This document shows, piece after piece, positions 25,269 through 34,642 of a stretch of 55,072 nucleotides of DNA (the stretch's first letter is position 1; each line of letters starts with the position of its first letter). Both the position numbers and the translations under genes were made by a program. The notes under the pieces were generated by a model. The model was not told where the DNA came from. It did not search any database and saw nothing but the letters and a program-made list of their open reading frames with translations. Origin of the DNA: CBCPMX01 sp965120355 (GTDB taxonomy: Bacteria; Bacillota; Clostridia; Oscillospirales; Oscillospiraceae); contig CBCPMX010000040.1 in NCBI GenBank assembly GCA_965120355.1, positions 1 through 55,072 on the forward strand, written 5' to 3'.

Positions 25269-25514
25269 ATGTATATACAGATTGGAAACAGCATGGCTGT
25301 CCGCGACCGCTCAATTATCGGTGTCTTTGACCTGGAAAACAGCTCCTGGTCCAAGCAGACCCGAAACTTTCTGAAAAATGCGGAGGAGCAAGGCCAGGTG
25401 GTGGACGTGACGGACGATCTGCCCAAGGCCTTTGTGCTGGCGGAGGAATACGGGATGCCGCGGGTGTACATCACCCAATTGGCGTCCGCAACCATAGAGA
25501 AACGGATCAAATAG
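25269..25514 (+). CDS. remB: RemB-like extracellular matrix regulator (DUF370)
   Basis: 81 residues, MYIQIGNSMAVRDRSIIGVFDLENSSWSK..., a match to the RemA/RemB (DUF370) family in length and in the VR.R.IIGIFDLEN segment. In Bacillus subtilis remB (yaaB) lies at this same place, between recF and gyrB, and promotes biofilm matrix gene expression. AAGGACGCAGCAAG precedes the ATG. The gap to recF (118 bases) is GC-rich without a clear promoter. Confidence 0.9.
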   Translation: MYIQIGNSMAVRDRSIIGVFDLENSSWSKQTRNFLKNAEEQGQVVDVTDDLPKAFVLAEEYGMPRVYITQLASATIEKRIK

Positions 25515-25549
25515 GTCCATTGTTGGATTTTTGCATTCTGGAGGAATTT

Positions 25550-27493
25550 ATGTCGGATAATTTGCTAAATCATGTAACAGAAACGGATGCGGAATACGGC
25601 GCCGCGCAAATTCAGGTGCTGGAGGGCGCCGAAGCTGTCCGAAAGCGGCCCGGCATGTATATCGGCTCCACGTCGGAGGCCGGCCTGCATCATCTGGTGT
25701 ATGAGATCGTAGATAACGCCATCGACGAATCCCTGGCCGGATACTGTGATAAAATTCAGGTGACCATTGGCGAGGGCGACGTGATCACCGTCCGAGACAA
25801 CGGCCGTGGAATTCCCGTGGATATTCAGCCACAGACCGGCAAACCGGCGCTGGAGGTGGTCTATACCATGCTGCACGCCGGCGGCAAATTCGGCGGCGGC
25901 GGGTATAAAGTGTCCGGCGGCCTGCACGGCGTCGGCGCATCGGTGGTCAACGCCCTGTCGGAGTGGACTACGGTGCGCGTCTGTCTGGATGGAAAGATCC
26001 ATGAAATGAAGTTTTCCCGCGGCCATGTGACCCAGCCCATCACCATCGTGGGAACCACACAGGAGCATGGCACCGAGGTGTCGTTCAAGGCCGACGGAGA
26101 GATCTTTGAAACCCTGGTCTATAACTACGCCACGCTGGAAAAGCGGCTGCGGGAGCAGGCATTTTTGAATGCCGGCGTTCACATTGTCCTGGAGGACCGC
26201 CGTCCCGGCCAGGAAGCCCGGGATGAAATGTACTACGAGGGCGGCATCCGTTCCTTTGTGGAGCACATCAATCAGAATAAGACGGTCATTCATGACAACG
26301 TCATCTATATGTCCGGCCAGCGGGGAGACAGTATGGCGGAGGTCGCGCTCCAATATAACGACAGCTACAACGAGATCATCCTCTCCTTTGCCAACGATAT
26401 CCACACCACCGAAGGCGGCACCCATGAGACCGGCTTCAAAACGGCTCTGACCAAAGTGCTCAACGACTACGGCCAGAAAAAGAAAATTCTGAAGGAAGAT
26501 GAAAAGATCACCGGCGAGGACAGCCGCGAGGGCCTGTCCGCCGTCATCTCTGTCAAGCTCACGGAGGCACAGTTCGAGGGACAGACCAAGACCAAGCTGG
26601 GCAATTCCGATATGCGGTACCTGGTGGAGAATATCGTCACCCAGGGACTCAGTGAATTTCTGGAGGAGAACCCCAAAGCCGCCAAGGCCATTTTGGAAAA
26701 GGCCATGATGGCCTCCCGCGCCCGGGAAGCCGCCCGGAAGGCCCGGGAGTCTGTCCGCCGCAAGACCGGCCTGGAGTCCGGCCAGATGCCGGACAAGCTC
26801 CAGGACTGCAATGAGCGCGATCCGTCCCTGTGCGAGATCTATATCGTCGAGGGCGATTCCGCCGCCGGCTCCGCCATCCAGGGCCGCGACAGCAAGTTCC
26901 AGGCGATTCTGGCCATGTGGGGCAAGATGCTCAATGTGGAAAAGGCCCGGGCCGACAAGATCTACGGAAACGACAAGCTCTATCCCCTGATCCTGGCCCT
27001 GGGGGCCGGCATCGGCGACGAGTTCAACATCGACAAGCTGCGGTATCACAAGATCATCATTATGGCCGATGCCGACGTGGACGGGGCGCACATTCGGACG
27101 CTGCTTTTGACCTTCTTCTTCCGGTATATGCGGCCGCTGCTTGAGCGGGGGTATATCTATTCCGCCGTGCCGCCGCTGTACAAGCTGACCCGGGGCAAGA
27201 CCCAGCGGGTGGCCTACTCCGATGAGGAGCGCGACCGCATCTCCGCCGAGCTGCGGGGCGGCAACCCCAACGTCAAGGTGGAGATCAACCGCTTTAAGGG
27301 CCTGGGCGAAATGGACGCCCACGAGCTCTGGGAGACCACCATGGACCCGGAGCGCCGCACCCTGCGCCGCATCACCCTGGACGACGCCGTGGCCGCCGAC
27401 CATATGTTCACGGTGCTCATGGGCGAAGAGGTGGAGCCCCGCCGGGCCTGGATCGAGCAGAACGCCAAATACGTGGTCAATCTGGACATTTAA
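25550..27493 (+). CDS. gyrB: DNA gyrase subunit B
   Basis: 647 residues from the ATG at 25550 (GGAGG seven bases upstream); an in-frame extension is rejected. The GHKL ATPase domain shows EIVDNAIDESLAGYCD, VRDNGRGIPVD and GGLHGVGASVVNALS. The transducer and TOPRIM follow, with YIVEGDSAAGSA and MADADVDGAHIRTLLL. The C-terminus NRFKGLGEMDAHELWETTMDP...YVVNLDI is standard. It ends 14 bases before gyrA; AAGGAGGTG lies in between. Confidence 0.97.
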   Translation: MSDNLLNHVTETDAEYGAAQIQVLEGAEAVRKRPGMYIGSTSEAGLHHLVYEIVDNAIDESLAGYCDKIQVTIGEGDVITVRDNGRGIPVDIQPQTGKPALEVVYTMLHAGGKFGGGGYKVSGGLHGVGASVVNALSEWTTVRVCLDGKIHEMKFSRGHVTQPITIVGTTQEHGTEVSFKADGEIFETLVYNYATLEKRLREQAFLNAGVHIVLEDRRPGQEARDEMYYEGGIRSFVEHINQNKTVIHDNVIYMSGQRGDSMAEVALQYNDSYNEIILSFANDIHTTEGGTHETGFKTALTKVLNDYGQKKKILKEDEKITGEDSREGLSAVISVKLTEAQFEGQTKTKLGNSDMRYLVENIVTQGLSEFLEENPKAAKAILEKAMMASRAREAARKARESVRRKTGLESGQMPDKLQDCNERDPSLCEIYIVEGDSAAGSAIQGRDSKFQAILAMWGKMLNVEKARADKIYGNDKLYPLILALGAGIGDEFNIDKLRYHKIIIMADADVDGAHIRTLLLTFFFRYMRPLLERGYIYSAVPPLYKLTRGKTQRVAYSDEERDRISAELRGGNPNVKVEINRFKGLGEMDAHELWETTMDPERRTLRRITLDDAVAADHMFTVLMGEEVEPRRAWIEQNAKYVVNLDI

Positions 27494-27507
27494 GGAGGTG
27501 ACGCAGC

Positions 27508-30045
27508 TTGGCACACAATCGGGATTATAAACCGGAAGACATCGCCTTTCCCAACCAGGTCATTACGGAGTCGGAGCTGGTGCGGGAGATGCAGAAGAGC
27601 TATATTGAATACGCCATGAGCGTCATCGTGGCCCGCGCCCTGCCGGATGTGCGGGACGGCCTGAAGCCGGTCCACCGCCGGATTCTCTACACCATGTACG
27701 AGGACGGCCTGACGGCGGACAAGCCATTTAAAAAGTCCGCCACCTGCGTGGGTGACGTGCTGGGTAAATACCACCCCCACGGCGACTCGTCGGTCTATGA
27801 CACCATGGTGCGGCTGGCCCAGAACTTTTCCATGCGCTATCCCCTGGTGGACGGCCACGGCAACTTCGGTTCCGTGGACGGCGATCCCCCGGCGGCCTAC
27901 CGGTATACCGAGGCCCGGATGTCGAAAATCTGCAACGAGATGCTGCGGGACATTGACAAGGAGACCGTGGACTGGGATCCCAACTTCGACGAGAGCCGGA
28001 AGGAGCCGCGGGTGCTGCCCTCCCGCTTTCCCAATCTCCTGGTCAACGGCTCCAGCGGCATCGCCGTGGGCATGGCCACCAATATCCCGCCCCACAATCT
28101 GCGGGAGGTCATCGACGCCGCCGTCTGCATCCTGGACGACCCGGAGGCGGATCTCAATGATCTGATGGAGCACATCAAGGGACCGGACTTCCCCACCAAG
28201 GGCATCATTATGGGCCGCAGCGGCATCCGCGCCGCCTATGCCACCGGCCGGGGCAAGGTGGTGGTCCGCGCCCGCACCGAATTTGAGGAATTCGGCCAGA
28301 ACCGGACCCGGATTATTGTCACGGAGCTGCCTTATCAGGTCAACAAGCGGCAGCTGATCAAGACGATCGCCGAGCAGGTGAAAGACAAGCGGCTGGAGGG
28401 CATCAGCGATCTGCGGGACGAGACAGACCGCAACGGCATGCGCATGGTTATCGAACTGAAAAAGGACGCCAATCCGCAGGTGGTGCTGAACAAGCTGTTC
28501 GCCCAGACCGCCATGCAGTCCAATTTCTCCATTATCATGCTGGCCCTGGTGGACAACCAGAAACAGCCCAAAGTCCTGTCCCTGCGGCAGATTCTGGATG
28601 AATATATTGCATTTCAGGAGCAGATCATTGTCCGCCGCACGCAGTACGACCTGCGCAAGGCGCAGGAGCGCGCCCATCTGTTGGAGGGCCTGCTGATTGC
28701 CCAGGACAACATTGACGAGGTCATCCGCATCATCCGTTCCAGCTATAACGACGCCAAAGAGCGGCTGATGGAGCGCTACGGCCTGGATGAAGTCCAGGCC
28801 CAGGCCATCTGCGATATGCGTCTGATCGCCCTGCAGGGCCTGAACCGGGAGAAGCTGGAGGCCGAATACAAGGAGCTGGAAGAGCGGATTGCCTATTATC
28901 AGGAGCTGCTGGGCAGTGAAGAGATGCTCCGCAGCGTATTGAAAGAAGAGCTGATTGCCATCCGCGATAAGTACGGCGACGACCGCATCACCGAGATTCA
29001 GGACGTGGCCGACGAGATCGATATTGAGGATCTGATCGAAGAGGAGCAGTGCGTCTACACCCTTACCGGCGCCGGCTATGTCAAGCGGATGCCGGTGGAT
29101 ACCTACCGCAGCCAGAAGCGGGGCGGCCACGGCATTTCTGCGCAGAATCTGAAGGAAGAGGACTATGTCAAACGGCTGTTTGTGGCCTCTACCCACGACT
29201 ATCTGCTGTTCTTTACCAATACAGGCCGGGTTCACCGCCGCAAAGGCTACCAGATTCCCGAGGCGTCCCGCACGGCCAGAGGGACGGCCATTGTCAATAT
29301 TCTGCCTTTGGAGCCGGGGGAGACGGTGACGGCCATGGTGCTGACCCGTACCTTTGGAGACAAGGAGGGGCTGATGATGGTCACCCGCAACGGTACCGTC
29401 AAGCGCCTGCGGCTGGACGCCATCAACACCAACCGCAAGGCCGGCATCCGCGCCCTGAGCCTGGACGACGGCGACGAGCTGATCGCGGTGCTGAAAACCG
29501 ACGGCCAGCAAAATGTCCTCATTGCCACCCGAAACGGCATGGCCATCTGTTTTGATGAAAACGATGTGCGGCCCATGGGCCGGGATGCCGCCGGTGTGCG
29601 GGGAATCCGGCTGGACGGCGGCGACTATGTTGTGGGCGCCACGCTGGCTGAAGCCGGGAAGAGCCTGTTAACCGTCACGGAAAACGGCTATGGAAAGCGA
29701 ACGCCCATTGAAGAATACCTGCGCGGCGGTGAGCAAGAGGAGACCCGTCAGCCTCAGAAGCGGGGCGGCAAGGGGCTGAAAAACTACAACCTCACTGCCA
29801 AGACCGGTCCTGTGGCCGGTGTGTGTCTGGTGGGCGATGACAATGACGTCATGCTCATTGCCGACGACGGCACCATGATCCGCATGCCCGCTTCGGACAT
29901 CAATACCTACAGCCGGGTGGCCCAGGGCGTGATTGTCATGCGCCTGGTGGGCGGCAGCCGGGTCATTGGCGTGGAAAGCGTGGACCGGGAGGAGTCTGAC
30001 TCCGAGGGTTCGGAAGCCGCGCCGGAGACGGTTGAAGAGCCGTAA
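27508..30045 (+). CDS. gyrA: DNA gyrase subunit A
   Basis: 845 residues starting at a TTG (27508) after AAGGAGGTG. The breakage-reunion domain shows YAMSVIVARALPDVRDGLKPVHRR and the catalytic tyrosine in AAYRYTEARM. The quinolone-resistance region reads HPHGDSSVYDTMVR, with the wild-type-like Ser. The C-terminal beta-pinwheel has the GyrA box as QKRGGHG (usual Q[RK]RGG[RK]G, here His at position 6), and a second related motif QKRGGKG near residue 750. The acidic tail ends SEAAPETVEEP. It terminates at the hairpin after 30064. Confidence 0.97.
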   Translation: MAHNRDYKPEDIAFPNQVITESELVREMQKSYIEYAMSVIVARALPDVRDGLKPVHRRILYTMYEDGLTADKPFKKSATCVGDVLGKYHPHGDSSVYDTMVRLAQNFSMRYPLVDGHGNFGSVDGDPPAAYRYTEARMSKICNEMLRDIDKETVDWDPNFDESRKEPRVLPSRFPNLLVNGSSGIAVGMATNIPPHNLREVIDAAVCILDDPEADLNDLMEHIKGPDFPTKGIIMGRSGIRAAYATGRGKVVVRARTEFEEFGQNRTRIIVTELPYQVNKRQLIKTIAEQVKDKRLEGISDLRDETDRNGMRMVIELKKDANPQVVLNKLFAQTAMQSNFSIIMLALVDNQKQPKVLSLRQILDEYIAFQEQIIVRRTQYDLRKAQERAHLLEGLLIAQDNIDEVIRIIRSSYNDAKERLMERYGLDEVQAQAICDMRLIALQGLNREKLEAEYKELEERIAYYQELLGSEEMLRSVLKEELIAIRDKYGDDRITEIQDVADEIDIEDLIEEEQCVYTLTGAGYVKRMPVDTYRSQKRGGHGISAQNLKEEDYVKRLFVASTHDYLLFFTNTGRVHRRKGYQIPEASRTARGTAIVNILPLEPGETVTAMVLTRTFGDKEGLMMVTRNGTVKRLRLDAINTNRKAGIRALSLDDGDELIAVLKTDGQQNVLIATRNGMAICFDENDVRPMGRDAAGVRGIRLDGGDYVVGATLAEAGKSLLTVTENGYGKRTPIEEYLRGGEQEETRQPQKRGGKGLKNYNLTAKTGPVAGVCLVGDDNDVMLIADDGTMIRMPASDINTYSRVAQGVIVMRLVGGSRVIGVESVDREESDSEGSEAAPETVEEP

Positions 30046-30063
30046 ACAAGACCTGCAACATAA

Positions 30064-30101
30064 AACCCGTGCCGTCTTAAGACGGCACGGGTTCTGTGTT
30101 T
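30064..30101 (+). terminator. Terminator after gyrA
   Basis: A perfect palindrome (arms AACCCGTGCCGTCTT 30064-30078 / AAGACGGCACGGGTT 30079-30093) is followed by CTGTGTTTT. It closes the dnaA-to-gyrA run. Confidence 0.8.
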
Positions 30102-30264
30102 TAAACTTAGGGAACCGATCTTTTGGACTCTGTTTTCCATGTGGGGGGTGAAAACGCCGCAGGGGTTCGGTCACACTTCCGTCGAACCGAGTGCGCCGGT
30201 TCCTCTAGGACGCCGGGTCTCTCGGCGTTTCCCTGCTTTTCCGGGGCAGGAGGAAGGTACCGGC

Positions 30265-31611
30265 TCATTGGGCGCAATAGGCGTTCTGCCAGCGCAGCCC
30301 CTTTGGAAAGTGATTTTTCAGCTGTCCGCCGGAGCCTTTTGCCCAGCCAAGGGACAGACCGTCTGCCTGTATCAGCGTCCAGCCGCTCTGGTTTGCAGGA
30401 ATGGTTTCCCCTCGAAGATATTGGCGGATTTCCTGGCTGTCTGCGGGAAAGCCGGCGACGGAGGCGGCGTCCTTCAGCCACAGGGCCCAGGCGTGGGCGG
30501 GGAGAAACCGGTCCTTTCGGATTTGCCCCAGCTCCAGACCGGCCCGCAGCACCTTCAGGCCGCGCAGATCCGGCATTTCCGCCGGGATCAGGCAGAGATT
30601 CCCCGCAAACTCCATCAGCCGCCCTTCCGGCATGGCTGCGTTGGTTTCGTCCAAAAAGGCGGCCAGCGCCTTGGGCATGGACACAGAGTTGGGGCCAGGC
30701 AGGGAAAGGCCGGGCGCGCTGCCGGTCCGCCGCAGTACGGCGGCAAAATGCCCTTCCCCTCGCAGCTTGTGGGGCCAGAGCCGGAAGGTGCGGGCCAGAG
30801 CCGGATCTCCGCCGGGGATCCACTCCGGCCGGCCGGGAGAGAACCAGGGCGCGGAGACGGATTCAATCTCAAACGCATGGTTTTCCGCCAAAAAGGCTGC
30901 AATGACGCCTTCGTTCTCCTCCGGAGAAAACGTACAGGTGGAGTAGACCAGCCGTCCGCCGGGGGCGGTCATGGCGGCGGCAGAGCGCAGGATTTCCAGC
31001 TGGCGGCGGGCGCACATGGCGACGGTGTCCGGACTCCAGTCATGGACGGCCGCCTCCTCTTTGCGGAACATGCCTTCGCCGGAGCACGGCGCGTCCACCA
31101 GAACCCGGTCAAACCAGCTGTTGAACCGCGCTGCCAGCCGCTTTGGGTCCTCGTTCAGGCACAGAGCGTTGGCCACGCCTAGCCGTTCCAGGTTCCGGGA
31201 GAGAATTTTGGCCCGTTTCGGCTGGATCTCATTGGCCACCAGCAGGCCCTGGCCTGCCAGCATTCCGGCCAACTGGGTGGCCTTGCCCCCGGGGGCGGCA
31301 CACAGATCCAACACTTTCATGCCCGGCTCCGGCGCCAGCAGCTCTGCCGGGGCCATGGCGCTGGGCTCTTGGAGATAGTAGGCTCCGGCTTCATGGTGGG
31401 GATGCAGACCCGGCCGTGCTGCCGGGTCATAGTAATAGCCTGTGGGACACCAGGGGACCGGCTCTGTCACAGGGTAATTGGCGGCGGAACGCTGCTTCAG
31501 CGGGTTCAGCCGCAGGCCCACGTTCCGGGGACGGTCATATGCGGCCAGAAAGGCGGGATATTCTGGACCCAAAAGGGTCTTTAGTTTTGTTTCAAATTCC
31601 GGTGGGAGCAT
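30265..31611 (-). CDS. RsmF/NOL1-NOP2-Sun family rRNA (cytosine-5) methyltransferase
   Basis: About 448 residues from MLPPEFETKLKTLLGPEYPAFLAAY. SAM-binding motif I is VLDLCAAPGGKATQLAG; motif IV is VLVDAPCSGEGMFRKEE, with the PC catalytic motif; motif VI is GRLVYSTCTFSPEENEGVI with the second conserved Cys (TCT). The C-terminal ~140 residues, ending LKNHFPKGLRWQNAYCAQ, are the RsmF-type extra domain with the KGLR segment. It methylates cytosine in 16S rRNA; the exact base is not deducible. Start codon choice is uncertain (31611 or 31632), as no strong ribosome site is visible. It is convergent with gyrA. Confidence 0.9.
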   Translation of the reverse strand: MLPPEFETKLKTLLGPEYPAFLAAYDRPRNVGLRLNPLKQRSAANYPVTEPVPWCPTGYYYDPAARPGLHPHHEAGAYYLQEPSAMAPAELLAPEPGMKVLDLCAAPGGKATQLAGMLAGQGLLVANEIQPKRAKILSRNLERLGVANALCLNEDPKRLAARFNSWFDRVLVDAPCSGEGMFRKEEAAVHDWSPDTVAMCARRQLEILRSAAAMTAPGGRLVYSTCTFSPEENEGVIAAFLAENHAFEIESVSAPWFSPGRPEWIPGGDPALARTFRLWPHKLRGEGHFAAVLRRTGSAPGLSLPGPNSVSMPKALAAFLDETNAAMPEGRLMEFAGNLCLIPAEMPDLRGLKVLRAGLELGQIRKDRFLPAHAWALWLKDAASVAGFPADSQEIRQYLRGETIPANQSGWTLIQADGLSLGWAKGSGGQLKNHFPKGLRWQNAYCAQ

Positions 31612-31755
31612 GGAATTCTTCTTTTCATCCATGGATATTGGGGACTTTTGGGAAACCGCCGGGGTTCGGGCAGAGAACGCCATCCACGGAGGCAAAGGCT
31701 GCGAAAAGGGCCGGGAAGCCAAGCTCCCTGGCCCTTTTTCCGCAATCAAAGCCCC

Positions 31756-32418
31756 TCATGTCTCATAGTAAAACACAATATACCAGCCCGGTGCAGAGGA
31801 CAATTCCATAACGTCCCGGTTCTCGCTCAGCGACTGGGTGGGATCATAGGTGATGGCCATATAGCCGTACTCGTCATAGTAGATATAGAAATATACGATG
31901 TCGCCTTCTACAGCGATGTTGTAGAGCAGGATATCGTCAATGGGTTCTCCGGTCATGGTGTCGATATTATCGGAAAAACAGTCGGGGACTTGAAACAGCT
32001 CCTGCAGATAGGCGCACAGATCCGCGTCATAGACCTGATCCACAGGAAGCGGCGACCCGCTGGTAGCGTCTACCGGATTGCCGCTGGCGCTGCGGAGAAT
32101 TTTTACGCCGTCCTGACCGGTCAGAGCCTGGCCCACCCGTTGGAAAAAGACGCCAAGCACTGGGTCGCCGTTTTCATCGGTGAGGGTCTGGCCATTCTCA
32201 TCGGTCAGAGGTACCATGTCGTCGGCAAACCAGGTGACTGCCGCGTTCATGCGTTCAGTATAGCGGTTGCTGACCTCATAGTCCATGTTTGTGCCCAGAT
32301 ACGCCTGAACACTGTCGCCCAGGATGCATCCGAAAGCGGCGGCCAGCAGTACCCAGACAATGGCCTTGACCATGGTACGGGGAAATTCATTTTTCGGTTT
32401 TTCAAATTGCACGTTCAT
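31756..32418 (-). CDS. Single-span membrane protein of unknown function
   Basis: 220 residues. Residues about 17-37 (VKAIVWVLLAAAFGCILGDSV) form one membrane helix, with a short Lys-rich cytoplasmic N-terminus. The remaining ~180 residues, rich in D, Y and T, would be outside the cell (TDENGQTLTDENGDPVLGVF; VYFYIYYDEYGYMAI). No family recognised. Its ATG overlaps the mscL stop (ATGA), so it is translationally coupled to the channel gene. Confidence 0.75.
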   Translation of the reverse strand: MNVQFEKPKNEFPRTMVKAIVWVLLAAAFGCILGDSVQAYLGTNMDYEVSNRYTERMNAAVTWFADDMVPLTDENGQTLTDENGDPVLGVFFQRVGQALTGQDGVKILRSASGNPVDATSGSPLPVDQVYDADLCAYLQELFQVPDCFSDNIDTMTGEPIDDILLYNIAVEGDIVYFYIYYDEYGYMAITYDPTQSLSENRDVMELSSAPGWYIVFYYET

Positions 32419-32804
32419 GAGCGCTCTTCTTTCAACAGGTCACGGATCTCCATCAGGAGCTTTTCTTCATTGGATGGTTCCGGAGGCGGAGCAGGCGCTT
32501 CTTCCTTTTTCCGGTGGAATCGATTGAGGGCCTTCACCATGCAGAACACGACAAACGCCATGATCAGGAAATTCACCACGGCCTGAATAAAGTTCCCGTA
32601 GGTGATGACGGCGCTGCCGATGGTGACGCGCAGGTCGGCGAAGGAATTCTCTTTGACAAAGATTCCGATGATGGGCATCAGAATGTCGTCGATCAGGGAA
32701 GTGGTAATGGAGCTGAAAGCGCTGCCTACGATGACGCCGACGGCCATGTCCATGACGTTGCCGCGGGCGACAAACGTTTTGAACTCCTCAAAAAATTTCT
32801 TCAT
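32415..32804 (-). CDS. mscL: Large-conductance mechanosensitive channel MscL
   Basis: 129 residues, normal MscL length. N-terminal KKFFEEFKTFVARGNVMDMAVGVIVGSAFSSITTSLIDDILMPIIG covers the first helix and pore; the second membrane helix is YGNFIQAVVNFLIMAFVVFCMV; the C-terminal bundle ends EEKLLMEIRDLLKEE. It opens under osmotic down-shock. Its start overlaps the end of the upstream small protein gene, and its stop overlaps the next start. Confidence 0.96.
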   Translation of the reverse strand: MKKFFEEFKTFVARGNVMDMAVGVIVGSAFSSITTSLIDDILMPIIGIFVKENSFADLRVTIGSAVITYGNFIQAVVNFLIMAFVVFCMVKALNRFHRKKEEAPAPPPEPSNEEKLLMEIRDLLKEERS

Positions 32805-33214
32805 GCCGGCGGGGCCTCCATTTCAGCGGGAATGTGCTCCATAGGGATTTCGTTCTCCGCTGGCGCGGCTTCTTCGTGCTGTGGCGCATAGCCTTCTACG
32901 TCGGCATAGTCGGCGTAGTCCGGGTGGGGATCTTCCGCGGGAGTCTGTACCGGTGCGGCCTGCGCGGGAGCCGGTTCTTCGGAAATCTGAGAAGCGCTGT
33001 CCCCGCCGGCTTCAGCGGTCTCCGATTTGTCCCGGCGAGGGAAGCCGATGTGAATGGTAATATGGGGTGTTTTGTCTTCTGTTGGGGTGCTCGTCGCTTC
33101 CCACAACAGGGCTTTGACTCGGATTTCGCCGTTTTCCTCTTTCTTTTCCACCCGATAGGGAAGTAGGGTTGCCGCGACTGCTGCCGCACTGAGAGCTTTC
33201 CATACTTTTTTCAT
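32801..33214 (-). CDS. Small protein with N-terminal hydrophobic segment, unknown function
   Basis: 137 residues from the ATG at 33214, preceded by AAGGAGTG. The N-terminus MKKVWKALSAAAVAATLLPY is a signal-like or anchor helix without a lipobox. A short folded part follows (ENGEIRVKALLWEATSTPTE, HITIHIGFP), then a 70-residue tail rich in A, E and P that looks disordered. It overlaps mscL by four bases. No family recognised. Confidence 0.7.
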   Translation of the reverse strand: MKKVWKALSAAAVAATLLPYRVEKKEENGEIRVKALLWEATSTPTEDKTPHITIHIGFPRRDKSETAEAGGDSASQISEEPAPAQAAPVQTPAEDPHPDYADYADVEGYAPQHEEAAPAENEIPMEHIPAEMEAPPA

Positions 33215-33265
33215 GTGCACGCACTCCTTTTCATGGATGGGACTGTTTGTATTGGGCCGGCATAC

Positions 33266-33305
33266 CCGGGAAGGGGAGGCTTGCAAAGGCTCCCGGCCTT
33301 CCCGG
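33266..33305 (-). terminator. Stem-loop after serS
   Basis: Arms CCGGGAAGG (33266-33274) and CCTTCCCGG (33297-33305) lie just beyond the serS stop. The minus-strand tail lacks a U-run, so it may be only an mRNA 3' stabiliser. Confidence 0.35.
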
Positions 33306-33312
33306 ATGTCTG

Positions 33313-34617
33313 TCAGCGCTTGGGAATCAACACTTCTGTGCCGCCCATATAGGGCCGCAGCACTTCAGGGATCTTGACACTGCCGTCAGCCTGGAGATTG
33401 TTCTCCAAAAAGGCAATGAGCATCCGGGGCGGCGCCACCACAGTGTTGTTCAGGGTATGGGCCAGATATTTTTTGCCATCGCTGCCTTTGACCCGGATTT
33501 TCAGCCGGCGGGCCTGGGCGTCGCCTAGGTTGGAGCAGGAGCAGACCTCAAAATATTTCTGCTGCCGGGGGCTCCACGCCTCAATGTCGCAGGATTTCAC
33601 CTTCAGGTCCGCCAGGTCGCCGGAGCAGCACTCCAGCTGCCGCACCGGAATGTCCATGGAGCGGAACAGCTCCACCGAATAGCGCCACATCTTCTCGTAC
33701 CAGTCCATGGAGTCCTCCGGCTTGCAGACCACGATCATCTCCTGCTTTTCAAACTGGTGAATGCGGTAGATGCCCCGTTCTTCAATGCCGTGGGCGCCTT
33801 TTTCCTTGCGGAAGCAGGGGGAGTAGGAGGTCATGGTCAGGGGCAGCTGCTCCTCCGGGATCAGCTGATCGATGAACTTGCCGATCATGGAGTGTTCGCT
33901 GGTGCCGATGAGGTACAGATCTTCGCCTTCGATTTTATACATCATGGCGTCCATTTCGGCGAACGACATGACGCCGGTGACCACGTTTGAGCGGATCATA
34001 AACGGCGGTATACAGTAGGTGAACCCTTTGTTGATCATGAAATCCCGGGCATAGGCCAGCACTGCCGAGTGCAGCCGGGCAATGTCGCCCATGAGGTAGT
34101 AAAAGCCGTTGCCGGACACCCGCCCCGCTGCGTCCATATCGATGCCGTCAAACCGTTCCATAATCTCCGTGTGATAGGGGATGGGGAAGCTGGGGACCAC
34201 CGGCTCCCCGAACCGTTGGACCTCCACATTGCAGCTGTCGTCGGGACCGATGGGGACGGAGGGGTCAATGATATTGGGCAGGGTCATCATAATAGTCTGG
34301 ATTTGCTGGGCCAGGGACTGTTCCCTGTCCTCCAGTTCCGCCAGGCGCTCGGCGTTGGCTTTGACCTTGGCTTTGGCGGCTTCGGCCTCTTCCAGCTTGG
34401 AAGGATTTTTTTTGGCCTGGCCCATGAGCTTGCCCACTTCCTTGGACAGGGCGTTGCGCTGGGCGCGCAGATCCTGTGCCTCGGCAATGACGGCGCGGTT
34501 TTCCGCGTCCAGGGCCAGAACCTGGTCTACCAGGGGCAGCTTTGCATCCTGAAATTTCTTTTTGATATTCTCCTTGACGGCCTCCGGGTTCTCCCGGACA
34601 AATTTGATGTCAAGCAT
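33313..34617 (-). CDS. serS: Seryl-tRNA synthetase
   Basis: 434 residues, class-II synthetase. MLDIKFVRENPEAVKENIKKK and the long antiparallel coiled-coil (about 30-105, rich in K, E and A) form the tRNA-binding arm. Motif 2 appears as CFRKEKGAHGIEERGIYRIHQFEK and motif 3 as NNTVVAPPRMLIAFLENNLQADGSVKIPEVLRPYMGG. The ATP/Ser site region YLIGTSEHSMIG is present. It charges tRNA-Ser. It has GAGGTGAACC before the ATG. The gene is read toward the origin, against fork movement. Confidence 0.97.
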   Translation of the reverse strand: MLDIKFVRENPEAVKENIKKKFQDAKLPLVDQVLALDAENRAVIAEAQDLRAQRNALSKEVGKLMGQAKKNPSKLEEAEAAKAKVKANAERLAELEDREQSLAQQIQTIMMTLPNIIDPSVPIGPDDSCNVEVQRFGEPVVPSFPIPYHTEIMERFDGIDMDAAGRVSGNGFYYLMGDIARLHSAVLAYARDFMINKGFTYCIPPFMIRSNVVTGVMSFAEMDAMMYKIEGEDLYLIGTSEHSMIGKFIDQLIPEEQLPLTMTSYSPCFRKEKGAHGIEERGIYRIHQFEKQEMIVVCKPEDSMDWYEKMWRYSVELFRSMDIPVRQLECCSGDLADLKVKSCDIEAWSPRQQKYFEVCSCSNLGDAQARRLKIRVKGSDGKKYLAHTLNNTVVAPPRMLIAFLENNLQADGSVKIPEVLRPYMGGTEVLIPKR

Positions 34618-34642
34618 GATGGTTCACCTCATCAGATATAGT

